Notes: generated from the sequence alone by a model not told the origin. Positions 1 through 6,183 are shown, counted from the first letter of the stretch. The stretch: 6,426 nt of DNA from Oscillospiraceae bacterium (GCA_017451665.1 JAFTNX010000231.1:1-6426); one strand, 5' to 3'. Numbers and translations are program-made.

Positions 1-24
1 GGGGGTTAAAAGGGGTAACGGAAG
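1..24. repeat. Partial degenerate copy of G-rich repeat at window edge
   Basis: The first 24 bases (GGGGGTT, then AAAAGGGG, then GGAAG) look like a degraded version of the block beginning at 24 (GGGGGTT, AAAGGGGG, GTAAG). The left repeat therefore seems to be preceded by part of another copy or by an internal tandem unit. It is cut by the window edge, so its extent is unknown. Confidence 0.4.
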
Positions 25-31
25 GGGGTTC

Positions 32-118
32 TAAAGGGGGAAACCGTAAGGGGAGATTAGGGGGGATATCGACTTTTGGAGGTTTTGCTCCCCCGTCCCC
101 TTTGGGTTTCCCCCTTTA
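32..118. repeat. Large imperfect palindrome inside left repeat copy
   Basis: TAAAGGGGGAAACC at 32-45 is the exact reverse complement of GGTTTCCCCCTTTA at 105-118. Inside it, AAGGGG (48-53) can pair with CCCCTT (97-102) and the G run at 60-65 with the C run at 90-94. This leaves a loop around GATATCGACTTTTGGAGG. The right copy holds the equivalent palindrome at 6333-6419. Confidence 0.75.
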
Positions 119-138
119 AAAAGGTCACAAAAGAAATA

Positions 139-155
139 AAGGGGCAAAGCCCCTT
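139..155 (-). terminator. Terminator-like hairpin within left repeat copy
   Basis: AAGGGGC (139-145) and GCCCCTT (149-155) form a 7-bp stem with a 3-base loop. Read on the minus strand it is followed by a T-rich run (TTATTTCTTTT), as in an intrinsic terminator. An outer stem, GTCACAA (124-130) with TTGTGAC (163-169), could extend it. It lies downstream of the protease operon's own terminator and would be a backup stop for leftward transcription. Confidence 0.5.
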
Positions 156-180
156 CACTACGTTGTGACTTATAAAAGAA

Positions 181-207
181 AAAGCGTACGGGAAATCCGT
201 ACGCTTT
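181..207 (-). terminator. Rho-independent terminator of the regulator-kinase-protease operon
   Basis: AAAGCGTACGG (181-191) and CCGTACGCTTT (197-207) form a perfect 11-bp stem around a 5-base loop. On the minus strand the hairpin is followed by TTTTTCTTTT. It begins 17 bases past the protease stop codon, so it is the natural end of the leftward operon. Confidence 0.9.
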
Positions 208-224
208 AATTGTGCGTTGTGTAT

Positions 225-1466
225 TTAGTTTACTTCTATTACTTTATAAGACGTTGCTTCCATAAGTTTAAATTCCGACTCGTATTCCTTGTCTTCACGC
301 CAGTAGGTGAATTTCAGCACGTCACCAGGCTTTTTGTCCTTTGTTATGTCCGAAACATCGCTAAGCGACATAACTCTTTTTCCCTCAATGGTGAGAATTA
401 TATCCCCCTGAGTAAGTCCACTGTTTGCAATATCGCAGGTTTCGTCAACATTTGCAACAAGAAGTCCTGCTTTTAACAGCTCGCTTCCCTCTGCCATTTC
501 TTCGGAAACCTCGTAAAATTCAATTCCGATTTTAACTCTGCCCACAACACAGCCGTGTTCGATAATGCTTTCAATAACAGGCTTTGCCTCAGCTGTGGAA
601 ATTGCAAATCCTATTCCGTCGTAGTCGTCAGACTCAAGCTTTGCGCTGACAACTCCCACAACCTGCCCCCACATATTAAGAAGTGCACCACCAGAATTTC
701 CGGGATTTATGGCAGCGTCAATCTGAATGCAGTCGTGTAAATTCATATCATTTAAAGTAACGTTTCTTCCAAGCCCAGAAACAACTCCCGAAGTAACGCT
801 TGCAGTAAGTCCCGCAGGGTTTCCGTAAGCAACAACCTGCTCGCCCTGAGAAATCTGTGCGCTGTCCCCGAAAGTAACAGGCTTCAGGCCACTAACCTGA
901 ATTTTCAAAACAGCTATATCAGTTACCACGTCATAGCCGATAAGCTTCCCGCTGTAATAGGTGTTGTCCCAGAGCCTTACGCTGACGTAGTTTACATTTC
1001 CGTTTGCCACAACGTGAGAATTTGTAATAATGTATCCGTCTTCCGAAAAGATAAAGCCTGAGCCTTGCCCTCCCGAAACTGCCACGTCGTCGCTGTATGC
1101 GTAAACTGTAACTGCGCTTTCCTTCATAAGCTCAGCTATTCCTGCAACAGTGTAGCGTCCGTCGGCTTCATAAAGTCCGTCACCCTCAAGCTTAGGCTTG
1201 TCAGCAAGTGGCAGGACGTATTCAAAATTTTTGCCGTCGTCGGTTTTTTCTTCAAAAACATTTTTAAGCCACCCAAAGCCAAAAACCGTACAGGAAAGCA
1301 TATAAAAGCAAAACAGCAAAACAACCAGCATAAGAATATACACAAACCACATATATTCAGGATAGCTTTTGTATCTGTCGTTTGCATCAGCCCACAGCAC
1401 ATCTTTAGAAAGCTGTGACGGAGAGTCGCATTTTGCTTTTTGTAGTTCCTTATCAAAATAATTCAA
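225..1466 (-). CDS. htrA: Membrane-anchored HtrA/DegP-type serine protease with PDZ domain
   Basis: This 413-residue protein is a trypsin-fold serine protease expected to degrade misfolded proteins on the outer face of the membrane. It starts with a cytoplasmic stretch of about 39 residues, then one membrane segment (about 40-62), so the rest should be extracytoplasmic. The catalytic triad is visible: His151 in TNSHVV, Asp183 in TDIAVLKI and Ser258 in GNSGG. A single PDZ domain spans about 310-400. Length and order fit Firmicutes HtrA proteins. The start is TTG at 1466; a GAGGG ribosome binding site lies 7 bases upstream, and the next Met (residue 39) would fall at the membrane segment. The gene begins 17 bases after the histidine kinase stop, so it is co-transcribed with it. 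The membership of the family is clear; the exact orthologue (HtrA, HtrB or HtrC type) cannot be decided here. Confidence 0.93.
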   Translation of the reverse strand: MNYFDKELQKAKCDSPSQLSKDVLWADANDRYKSYPEYMWFVYILMLVVLLFCFYMLSCTVFGFGWLKNVFEEKTDDGKNFEYVLPLADKPKLEGDGLYEADGRYTVAGIAELMKESAVTVYAYSDDVAVSGGQGSGFIFSEDGYIITNSHVVANGNVNYVSVRLWDNTYYSGKLIGYDVVTDIAVLKIQVSGLKPVTFGDSAQISQGEQVVAYGNPAGLTASVTSGVVSGLGRNVTLNDMNLHDCIQIDAAINPGNSGGALLNMWGQVVGVVSAKLESDDYDGIGFAISTAEAKPVIESIIEHGCVVGRVKIGIEFYEVSEEMAEGSELLKAGLLVANVDETCDIANSGLTQGDIILTIEGKRVMSLSDVSDITKDKKPGDVLKFTYWREDKEYESEFKLMEATSYKVIEVN

Positions 1467-1473
1467 ATCAAAA

Positions 1474-1478
1474 CCCTC
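1474..1478 (-). promoter_or_regulatory. Ribosome binding site supporting the TTG start of htrA
   Basis: GAGGG on the minus strand lies 7 bases upstream of TTG at 1466-1464, within the 17-base gap after the kinase stop codon. No ATG lies close to this site in frame, so it decides for the TTG start. Confidence 0.7.
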
Positions 1479-1483
1479 ACTTT

Positions 1484-2926
1484 TCAGCTTTCTTCTGTGT
1501 TTTTAAACTGAATGATAAACTTTGTGTATTCCCCTTCAACGCTTGTAACCCTGATTGTTCCACCATGAAGCTTTACAATAGATTTAACAATGTTAAGCCC
1601 AAGTCCCACGCCCGTTGCGTCAAGGCCACGTGACTGGTCGGTTTTATAAAATCTGTCAAACACCAGTGGAAGCTCCTCTTCGCTCAGTCCGTCGCCACTG
1701 TTTGTGATAGAAACCTCTGTTATATCCCCGATTTTTTCAAATCCGAATTCAATATAACCGTTGTCGTTAACAAATTTTATTGCGTTTTCAATAAGGTTAT
1801 ACATAACCTGATGAACAAGGTCGTTGTCTGCATAAATCATAGTTCTGTCAACATCAAGTCCACGGATATCAAGATTTTTTGCATTTATTCTGTCCTCAAA
1901 GGTAAACAGCGAATTTGCAATAGGTTCAACCACATTTATCATCTTGAATTCCGGTTTTGTTGAGCCTGACTCGATTTTTGCAAGGTTAAGCATTGACTTT
2001 ACAAGACGTGTAAGACGTTTGATTTCAAGAGAAACAATTCCCAGATACTTTTTATGCTGATTCTGTGGAATAGTTCCGTCCATAATTCCGTCAACAAATC
2101 CCCCGATTGAAGTCATCGGAGTTCTCAGCTCGTGGGAAACGTTAGCCACAAAGCTTGTTCTCATCTTATCATAGCTGGCGATTGAAGTAGCCATATCGTT
2201 GATTGCGTGGCCAAGCTCCTGGAATTCCGTAATTTCATATTCAGGAAGCTGTGACGAAAAGTCGCCTTCACCGATTTTTTTAGCAGTCTGCGCCATTTCC
2301 TTGATAGGTGCTGTAAGTCGCAGTGTAGCAACATAAACCACAATCACGCATATAATAAGAACAACAACCGTTGAAACAATAAACAGCTTGAGCATATTTT
2401 TTACCGAAGCGTCCTGCTGTGAAACAGGTGAGCTTACGATAATATAAAGCGAAGTATGCCCTATATCATAAAAATGCTGTGCAACGTTATGGTGTTGTTC
2501 CTCGAAAAATCCATCAAGGTCAGACTGTATATAAGTAACCTCGTCGCCGATTTCCGACAAAACACTCAGAGGAATTGATTTATCCCTTTTTATGCTTGTT
2601 CTTAATACCTCGCCTGTTGCAACAATTTCTCCGTTATCGTGTGTGATATAAAAATCAGCATTACTTGCTGCTGAATAATTCTTTAAAACATTACTTACAT
2701 TTTCAAGTCGCTGTTCAAGTGTTATATCCTCAGGACCTTCCTGAAAAACCAGACGGGCTTCTGTCAGGGCTTTTTGAAGATTTGTTGTGAGCAAATCACG
2801 TTTTTCACCGGTAAAATACTGAGAAGAAACAAGCAGTAATACTGCGCCCAGACAAATAAAGCTGGTGAGTATTACTGCTGAACAGATGTAAAAATATTTA
2901 AAGAATATGCTCTTTGTACGACGCAT
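1484..2926 (-). CDS. HAMP-domain sensor histidine kinase
   Basis: This 480-residue membrane sensor kinase is the likely phosphodonor for the response regulator encoded just upstream. A first membrane segment (about 12-35), an external sensor region of about 140 residues, and a second membrane segment (about 180-201) are followed by HAMP (about 200-252). The HisKA domain carries SHELRTP with phospho-acceptor His265. The ATPase domain shows the N box NLIENAIKF (Asn381), a G1-like NSGDG (409-413), the F box FDRFYKTD and G2 GVGLGLNIV (439-447). In G1 the usual first Asp is Asn409. The external region looks like a Cache/PAS-type fold (FYITHDNGEIVA, YIIVSSPV), which is inference; the signal sensed is unknown. 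Its ATG overlaps the regulator stop by one base (TAATG), with GAGGA just upstream, so translation is probably coupled. It resembles PhoR/WalK/ResE-type kinases, but no specific name is safe. Confidence 0.95.
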   Translation of the reverse strand: MRRTKSIFFKYFYICSAVILTSFICLGAVLLLVSSQYFTGEKRDLLTTNLQKALTEARLVFQEGPEDITLEQRLENVSNVLKNYSAASNADFYITHDNGEIVATGEVLRTSIKRDKSIPLSVLSEIGDEVTYIQSDLDGFFEEQHHNVAQHFYDIGHTSLYIIVSSPVSQQDASVKNMLKLFIVSTVVVLIICVIVVYVATLRLTAPIKEMAQTAKKIGEGDFSSQLPEYEITEFQELGHAINDMATSIASYDKMRTSFVANVSHELRTPMTSIGGFVDGIMDGTIPQNQHKKYLGIVSLEIKRLTRLVKSMLNLAKIESGSTKPEFKMINVVEPIANSLFTFEDRINAKNLDIRGLDVDRTMIYADNDLVHQVMYNLIENAIKFVNDNGYIEFGFEKIGDITEVSITNSGDGLSEEELPLVFDRFYKTDQSRGLDATGVGLGLNIVKSIVKLHGGTIRVTSVEGEYTKFIIQFKNTEES

Positions 2927-3621
2927 TATTCCTCTTCAACTTCGAATTTGTATCCAACGCCCCATACTGTTTTCAAAGCCCACTTGTCAGATACGCCTTC
3001 AAGCTTTTCACGGAGTCTCTTAACGTGAACGTCAATTGTTCTTGAATCTCCGTAGTATTCAAAGCCCCATACTTCGTCAAGAAGCTGGTCTCTTGTATAA
3101 ACTCTGTTTGGATTTGATGCAAGGTGGAAAAGAAGTTCAAGCTCCTTTGGTGGTGTGTCAAGCACCTTTCCATCAACTCTGAGCTCATATCTTGTCATAT
3201 TAACGCTGAGCTTGTCATACTTAACTTCCTTAACTTCAGCCTCTGCTGTTGTCTGACCAACTCTTCTGTAAACAGCCTTGATTCTCGCAATGATTTCCTT
3301 TGCGTCAAATGGCTTTACAACGTAGTCGTCAGCACCAAGCTCAAGACCAAGTACCTTATCAAATGTTTCGCCCTTAGCTGTAATCATAATAATCGGCACG
3401 TTTGACTTCTTTCTGATTTCACGGCATACCTGCCAGCCGTCAAGTCCTGGAAGCATAATGTCAAGAAGTACAATATCAGGCTTTAATGCGTTGAATTTTA
3501 CAACTGCCTCTTCGCCGTCGTGTGAAAGAATAACGCTGTAACCATCCTTTTCAAGATAAAGTCTCAAAAGTTCGCAGATGTTCTTGTCGTCATCAACTAC
3601 AAGTACTTTTCCTAATGACAT
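2926..3621 (-). CDS. OmpR/PhoB-family response regulator
   Basis: This 231-residue DNA-binding regulator has an N-terminal receiver domain (about 4-118) and a C-terminal winged helix (about 130-228). Receiver signatures are the acidic pocket Asp10-Asp12 in VVDDDK, phospho-acceptor Asp54 in VLLDIMLPG, Thr81 and Lys103 in VKPF. The recognition helix region is SRTIDVHVKRLREKL (193-207), and the wing ends in WGVGYKFE. The protein is full length for the family. The ATG at 3621 is preceded at 9 bases by AAAGGA. It is the first gene of the operon, followed with a one-base overlap by its presumed cognate kinase and then by the HtrA protease, so it probably controls an envelope-related response. The order recalls walR-walK with a downstream htrA-type gene, yet the sequence alone does not separate a WalR, PhoP or ResD role. 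Confidence 0.96.
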   Translation of the reverse strand: MSLGKVLVVDDDKNICELLRLYLEKDGYSVILSHDGEEAVVKFNALKPDIVLLDIMLPGLDGWQVCREIRKKSNVPIIMITAKGETFDKVLGLELGADDYVVKPFDAKEIIARIKAVYRRVGQTTAEAEVKEVKYDKLSVNMTRYELRVDGKVLDTPPKELELLFHLASNPNRVYTRDQLLDEVWGFEYYGDSRTIDVHVKRLREKLEGVSDKWALKTVWGVGYKFEVEEE

Positions 3622-3738
3622 AATTTTTCATCCTTTCTATTATGTAAATTTTAAAAATTACAATATTCCTGCGTAAAACCGTCCCCGAAACCCCTCAATT
3701 GTTAAGAACAGCCTTACAAATCTTAAATTGATAACTCT

Positions 3739-3769
3739 ATTATAACAAATTAACACCCGTTTGTGTGAA
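3739..3769 (-). promoter_or_regulatory. Candidate promoter of the response regulator operon
   Basis: On the minus strand, TGTTATAAT (3747-3739) is a perfect -10 hexamer with an extended TGN element. A weak -35, TTCACA (3769-3764), sits 19 bases upstream. Transcription would begin near 3732, giving a leader of about 110 bases before the regulator ATG. The -10 is convincing; the -35 is poor, which the extended -10 could offset. Confidence 0.5.
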
Positions 3770-3786
3770 TAATATATTAACTTGGT

Positions 3787-3820
3787 ACTAACAAATTGAT
3801 AAATCACCAAATTTGTTAGT
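3787..3820. promoter_or_regulatory. 11-bp perfect inverted repeat, possible operator
   Basis: ACTAACAAATT (3787-3797) and AATTTGTTAGT (3810-3820) are exact reverse complements separated by 12 bases. It lies just upstream of the -35 region of the candidate leftward promoter. A second overlapping pair, GATAAAT (3798-3804) with ATTTATC (3824-3830), offers an alternative fold. No T-run follows, so it is not a terminator. The protein that might bind it is unknown, and AT-rich sequence makes chance symmetry more likely than usual. Confidence 0.4.
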
Positions 3821-3891
3821 GAAATTTATCTAAAAATATTTACAAAGTTTATTTATAGTTTAAATATTAACAAGGTTATAATTTTTAATCA

Positions 3892-3908
3892 TTCACTAAG
3901 TATTCACA
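3892..3908 (+). promoter_or_regulatory. Direct repeat with 11-bp period, possible response-regulator box
   Basis: TTCACTAAGTATTCACA contains two TTCAC units 11 bases apart (6-mer, 5-base spacer, 6-mer). This is the layout bound by OmpR/PhoB-family dimers; Firmicutes PhoP and WalR boxes have the same spacing. It lies about 50 bases upstream of the groESL -35 and about 125 bases from the candidate regulator promoter. Only two units are seen, so this is a suggestion. Confidence 0.3.
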
Positions 3909-3956
3909 AAATCGGAAGATTGTCGCTTTGTGGGATAAAAAGTTTTTGAAAATCTA

Positions 3957-3985
3957 TTGACTTAATGGAAAAGGTGTGCTACAAT
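3957..3985 (+). promoter_or_regulatory. Sigma-A promoter of groESL
   Basis: TTGACT (3957-3962) and TACAAT (3980-3985) are separated by exactly 17 bases, with an extended -10 (TGC directly before TACAAT). Transcription should start about 3991-3993, at the left edge of the CIRCE element. This is a near-consensus housekeeping promoter, so groESL would be strongly expressed when HrcA is released. Confidence 0.9.
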
Positions 3986-3989
3986 ATTT

Positions 3990-4016
3990 TTAGCACTCAG
4001 AGGCTTTGAGTGCTAA
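3990..4016 (+). promoter_or_regulatory. CIRCE element, HrcA operator
   Basis: TTAGCACTC (3990-3998), nine bases, then GAGTGCTAA (4008-4016): a perfect match to the CIRCE consensus. It overlaps the predicted transcription start and lies in the leader of groES. HrcA, encoded elsewhere, binds this operator and represses groESL; GroEL itself helps HrcA fold in the known model of this circuit. Confidence 0.97.
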
Positions 4017-4057
4017 ACTTTTTGATAACAATTGATTTGATATAAGGAGGAAAAATT

Positions 4058-4330
4058 ATGACTATCAAACCTTTACAGGACAGAGTAGTAGTTAAGATGA
4101 CTGAGGCTGAGGAAACAACACAGAGTGGAATTATCCTCACAGGTTCAGCAAAGGAAAAGCCTGAAATTGCTGAGGTATTGGAAGTTGGGCCAGGCAAGGC
4201 TGACGTTACAATGGGCGTTGAAAAGGGCGACAAGGTGCTTATTTCAAAGTACGCAGGAACAACAGTCAAGCTTGAAGGTGTTGAATACATCATTGTAAAG
4301 ATGGACGACATTCTGGCAGTTGTTAAGTAA
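4058..4330 (+). CDS. groES: Co-chaperonin GroES (Cpn10)
   Basis: This 90-residue protein is the heptameric lid of the GroEL chamber. It starts with the family motif IKPLQDRVVVK (3-13). The mobile loop that contacts GroEL runs about 16-34, with SGIIL (23-27) as its hydrophobic GroEL-binding tripeptide region. The GKGD-like turn appears as VEKGDKV, and the C-terminal end MDDILAVV is typical. It is a little shorter than the E. coli protein (97) but complete. AAGGAGG at 4044-4050 lies 7 bases before the ATG. It is the first gene of the CIRCE-controlled operon, with groEL 30 bases downstream. It appears fully intact, unlike its partner. Confidence 0.98.
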   Translation: MTIKPLQDRVVVKMTEAEETTQSGIILTGSAKEKPEIAEVLEVGPGKADVTMGVEKGDKVLISKYAGTTVKLEGVEYIIVKMDDILAVVK

Positions 4331-4360
4331 CAAGATAATTTTACGGAGGTACTATTTATT

Positions 4361-5266
4361 ATGGCTAAGGATATTATTTACGGCGAAGAAGCAAGAAAGG
4401 CTTTGCAGGCTGGTATTGACAAGCTTGCTGACACAGTTAAAATCACTCTCGGACCAAAGGGCAGAAACGTTGTTCTTGACAAGAAGTTCGGTGCTCCACT
4501 TATCACAAACGACGGTGTTACAATTGCTAAGGAAATTGAGCTTGAGGACTCATTTGAAAATATGGGCGCACAGCTTGTTAAGGAAGTTGCTACAAAGACA
4601 AATGACGCTGCAGGCGACGGAACAACAACAGCTACACTTCTGGCTCAGGCACTTGTAAGAGAAGGTATGAAGAACATCACAGCCGGCGCAAATCCTATGA
4701 TTGTAAGAAAGGGTATGCAGAAGGCTGTTGACGTTGCAGTTGAGGCTGTCAAGGCAAATTCAAGAGAGGTTTCTGGCTTTGAAGAAATTGCAAAGGTAGC
4801 TGCTAACTCATCTGCTGACGAAAACGTAGGTACACTTATTGCTGAGGCTATGGAAAAGGTCACAGCTGACGGTGTTATCACAATTGAAGAATCAAAGACT
4901 GCTGAAACTTACAGCGAGGTTGTTGAAGGTATGCAGTTTGACAGAGGCTACATCACACCATACATGGTAACAGATACCGACAAGATGGAAGCTGTTATTG
5001 ATGACGCACTCATTCTCATTACTGACAAGAAGATTTCAAACATTCAGGAAATTCTCCCACTCCTTGAACAGATTGTTCAGGCAGGAAGAAAGCTCCTTAT
5101 TATTGCTGAAGACATCGAAGGCGAAGCACTTTCAACACTTATCGTAAACAAGCTCCGTGGAACATTCACAGTAGTAGCTGTAAAGGCTCCTGGTTTTGGC
5201 GACAGAAGAAAGGATATGCTCAGAGATATTGCCACACTTACAGGTGGTGAAGTTATCAGCGAATAA
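4361..5266 (+). CDS. groEL: GroEL N-terminal fragment up to the internal stop
   Basis: This is the product actually predicted from the sequence: 301 residues covering the first equatorial part (about 1-133), the first intermediate part (about 134-190) and roughly the first 60% of the apical domain. It ends at GGEVISE. It lacks the rest of the apical domain, intermediate part 2 with the catalytic Asp, and equatorial part 2, so it could not form a working 14-mer. Nested in the whole-gene entry 4361-5980. Confidence 0.6.
   Translation: MAKDIIYGEEARKALQAGIDKLADTVKITLGPKGRNVVLDKKFGAPLITNDGVTIAKEIELEDSFENMGAQLVKEVATKTNDAAGDGTTTATLLAQALVREGMKNITAGANPMIVRKGMQKAVDVAVEAVKANSREVSGFEEIAKVAANSSADENVGTLIAEAMEKVTADGVITIEESKTAETYSEVVEGMQFDRGYITPYMVTDTDKMEAVIDDALILITDKKISNIQEILPLLEQIVQAGRKLLIIAEDIEGEALSTLIVNKLRGTFTVVAVKAPGFGDRRKDMLRDIATLTGGEVISE
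5264..5266 (+). other. In-frame TAA at groEL codon 302
   Basis: The codons run ATC AGC GAA TAA CTC GGC TTT GAG, i.e. ISE, stop, LGFE. The same frame continues with high GroEL similarity directly after the stop. groES, the response regulator and the protease also end in TAA, so TAA is used as a normal stop in this genome. Confidence 0.97.
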
Positions 5267-5299
5267 CTCGGCTTTGAGCTTAAGGACGCTGACGTATCA

Positions 5300-5980
5300 A
5301 TGCTCGGTCGTGCAAGACAGGTAGTTGTTCAGAAGGAAAACACAATTATCGTTGACGGTGCAGGTGAACCTGACGCTATCAAGGCAAGAATTTCACAGAT
5401 TAAGTCACAGATTGAAACAACAACTTCTGATTTTGACAGAGAAAAGCTCCAGGAAAGACTTGCAAAGCTTTCAGGTGGTGTTGCTGTTATCAAGGTTGGT
5501 GCTGCTACTGAAATTGAAATGAAGGAAAAGAAGCTGAGAATTGAAGACGCACTTGCTGCTACAAATGCTGCTGTTGAAGAAGGCATTGTTGCAGGTGGTG
5601 GTACTGCATTCATCAACGCTATCCCTGCTGTAAACAAGCTTATTCCTACACTTGACGGTGACGAAAAGACAGGTGCCAAGATTGTTCTCAAGGCTCTTGA
5701 AGAGCCGGTAAGACAGATTGCTACAAACGCAGGTCTTGAAGGCAGCGTTATCATTGACAAGATTATCCGTTCAAGAAAGGTTGGTTACGGATTTGACGCA
5801 TACAACGAGGTTTACGTTGATATGATTCCTGCAGGAATTGTTGACCCTACAAAGGTTACACGTTCAGCTTTGCAGAACGCTGCATCAGTAGCACAGATGG
5901 TACTCACAACAGAAAGCCTTGTTACTGACATCAAGGAAGAAAACCCAGCTCCAGCTATGCCGGCAGGTGGAATGTATTAA
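5300..5980 (+). CDS. groEL: GroEL C-terminal fragment after the internal stop
   Basis: The first ATG after the stop (codon 314) opens a 226-residue frame holding the last part of the apical domain, intermediate part 2 (EDALAATNAAVEEG) and equatorial part 2 (VDMIPAGIVDPTKVTRSALQNAASVA), ending MPAGGMY. The only upstream Shine-Dalgarno-like match, AAGGA at 5280-5284, is 15 bases away, so independent translation is doubtful. It is in the same frame as the N-terminal fragment and belongs to the same gene. Confidence 0.4.
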   Translation: MLGRARQVVVQKENTIIVDGAGEPDAIKARISQIKSQIETTTSDFDREKLQERLAKLSGGVAVIKVGAATEIEMKEKKLRIEDALAATNAAVEEGIVAGGGTAFINAIPAVNKLIPTLDGDEKTGAKIVLKALEEPVRQIATNAGLEGSVIIDKIIRSRKVGYGFDAYNEVYVDMIPAGIVDPTKVTRSALQNAASVAQMVLTTESLVTDIKEENPAPAMPAGGMY

Positions 5981-5995
5981 CCAGCGTGACGCTGG
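5981..5995 (+). other. Short hairpin directly after the groEL stop
   Basis: CCAGCG (5981-5986) and CGCTGG (5990-5995) pair around a TGA loop, beginning with the first base after the groEL TAA. No T-run follows (ACCCTCC), so it is not a standard terminator; it might stabilise the 3' end of the mRNA. Confidence 0.45.
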
Positions 5996-6034
5996 ACCCT
6001 CCTACCCTCGCATTTCATTTGTGAAGTGTCGAAG

Positions 6035-6079
6035 TTTTGAGTGCTCGGGTGTTATCGGTTCGCTTAAGCTCACCTTAAA
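6035..6079 (+). repeat. Degenerate 45-bp direct repeat, copy A
   Basis: This copy runs TTTTGAGTG, then CGGGTGTTATCGG, TCGCTTAAGCTC and CTTAAA. The same order of blocks recurs at 6184-6228. The two copies agree at most positions with two compensating one-base gaps. Function unknown. Confidence 0.55.
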
Positions 6080-6106
6080 AAGTGGAGGCAGAAGGCTTTT
6101 TAGTAA

Positions 6107-6127
6107 TTGACAGTTGACAATTGACAA
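6107..6127 (+). repeat. Three tandem TTGACA(A/G) heptamers
   Basis: TTGACAG, TTGACAA and TTGACAA follow one another with a strict 7-base period. Each resembles a -35 hexamer, but no -10 element lies at a suitable distance, so it is treated as a short tandem repeat. Confidence 0.6.
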
Positions 6128-6128
6128 T

Positions 6129-6145
6129 GAAACCCTGACGGTTTC
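6129..6145. other. Small hairpin next to the heptamer array
   Basis: GAAACC (6129-6134) and GGTTTC (6140-6145) pair around a CTGAC loop. No T-run follows. It directly adjoins the TTGACA heptamers and may be part of the same repeat remnant. Confidence 0.35.
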
Positions 6146-6183
6146 ACCGACCTCGCCTTTGGGAAGTTCGAGCAAGCAGTTAC

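Larger units (their letters stand above)
25..171 (+). repeat. Left copy of 147-bp inverted interspersed repeat
   Basis: This block is matched without gaps by the reverse complement of 6280-6426 (position p pairs with 6451-p). By eye there are about 16 mismatches in 147, roughly 89% identity. The best conserved core is 61-90 (GATATCGACTTTTGGAGG and on) and 125-147. It has two parts: a long imperfect palindrome (32-118) and a second stem-loop (124-169). There is no convincing coding sequence. The position outside an operon terminator, the strong secondary structure and the two diverged copies suggest a non-autonomous interspersed element (REP- or MITE-like). The family is not one I can name. 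It may also mark the place where an assembly contig ended. Confidence 0.85.
4361..5980 (+). pseudogene. groEL: GroEL chaperonin (Cpn60) gene interrupted by an in-frame TAA
   Basis: Read through its internal stop, this is a full-length GroEL of 539 positions, the 60-kDa chaperonin that refolds proteins with GroES in the cytoplasm. GPKGRNVVLD (31-40), the nucleotide-binding GDGTTTAT (85-92), the apical substrate-binding segments, the EDALAATNAAVEEGIVAGGG block with ATPase Asp396, and a short C-terminal MPAGGMY tail are all present. Codon 302 (5264-5266) is TAA where relatives usually carry Glu (VISEE-LGFEL); one G-to-T change from GAA would explain it. The frame is unchanged on both sides and no other lesion is visible, so any mutation is very recent or the base is an error. 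GGAGG at 4345-4349 lies 11 bases before the ATG. As written, the product would be a 301-residue fragment lacking half the ATPase domain. Listed as a pseudogene only on the sequence as given. Confidence 0.85.

Noticed and set aside
1065..1418. Plus-strand frame opposite the protease
   Set aside because: It is antisense to a well-supported HtrA gene, with odd Cys/Lys-rich composition and no ribosome binding site.
3877..3882. TATAAT as a second upstream groESL promoter
   Set aside because: No acceptable -35 lies at 16-18 bases, and such hexamers are frequent in this AT-rich stretch. The promoter at 3957-3985 is far better.
5264..5266. TAA recoded as a sense codon in an alternative genetic code
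   Set aside because: groES, the response regulator and the protease all end in TAA at family-typical lengths, so TAA acts as a stop here.
5329..5760. Long minus-strand open frame opposite groEL
   Set aside because: It is the antisense of a highly biased GroEL coding sequence, is rich in Ser/Ala/Pro from that bias, and has no ribosome binding site. The frames opposite groES and at 4645-4881 fail for the same reason.
6107..6127. TTGACA array as a promoter
   Set aside because: No -10 hexamer is found at a suitable spacing downstream, and no gene follows.
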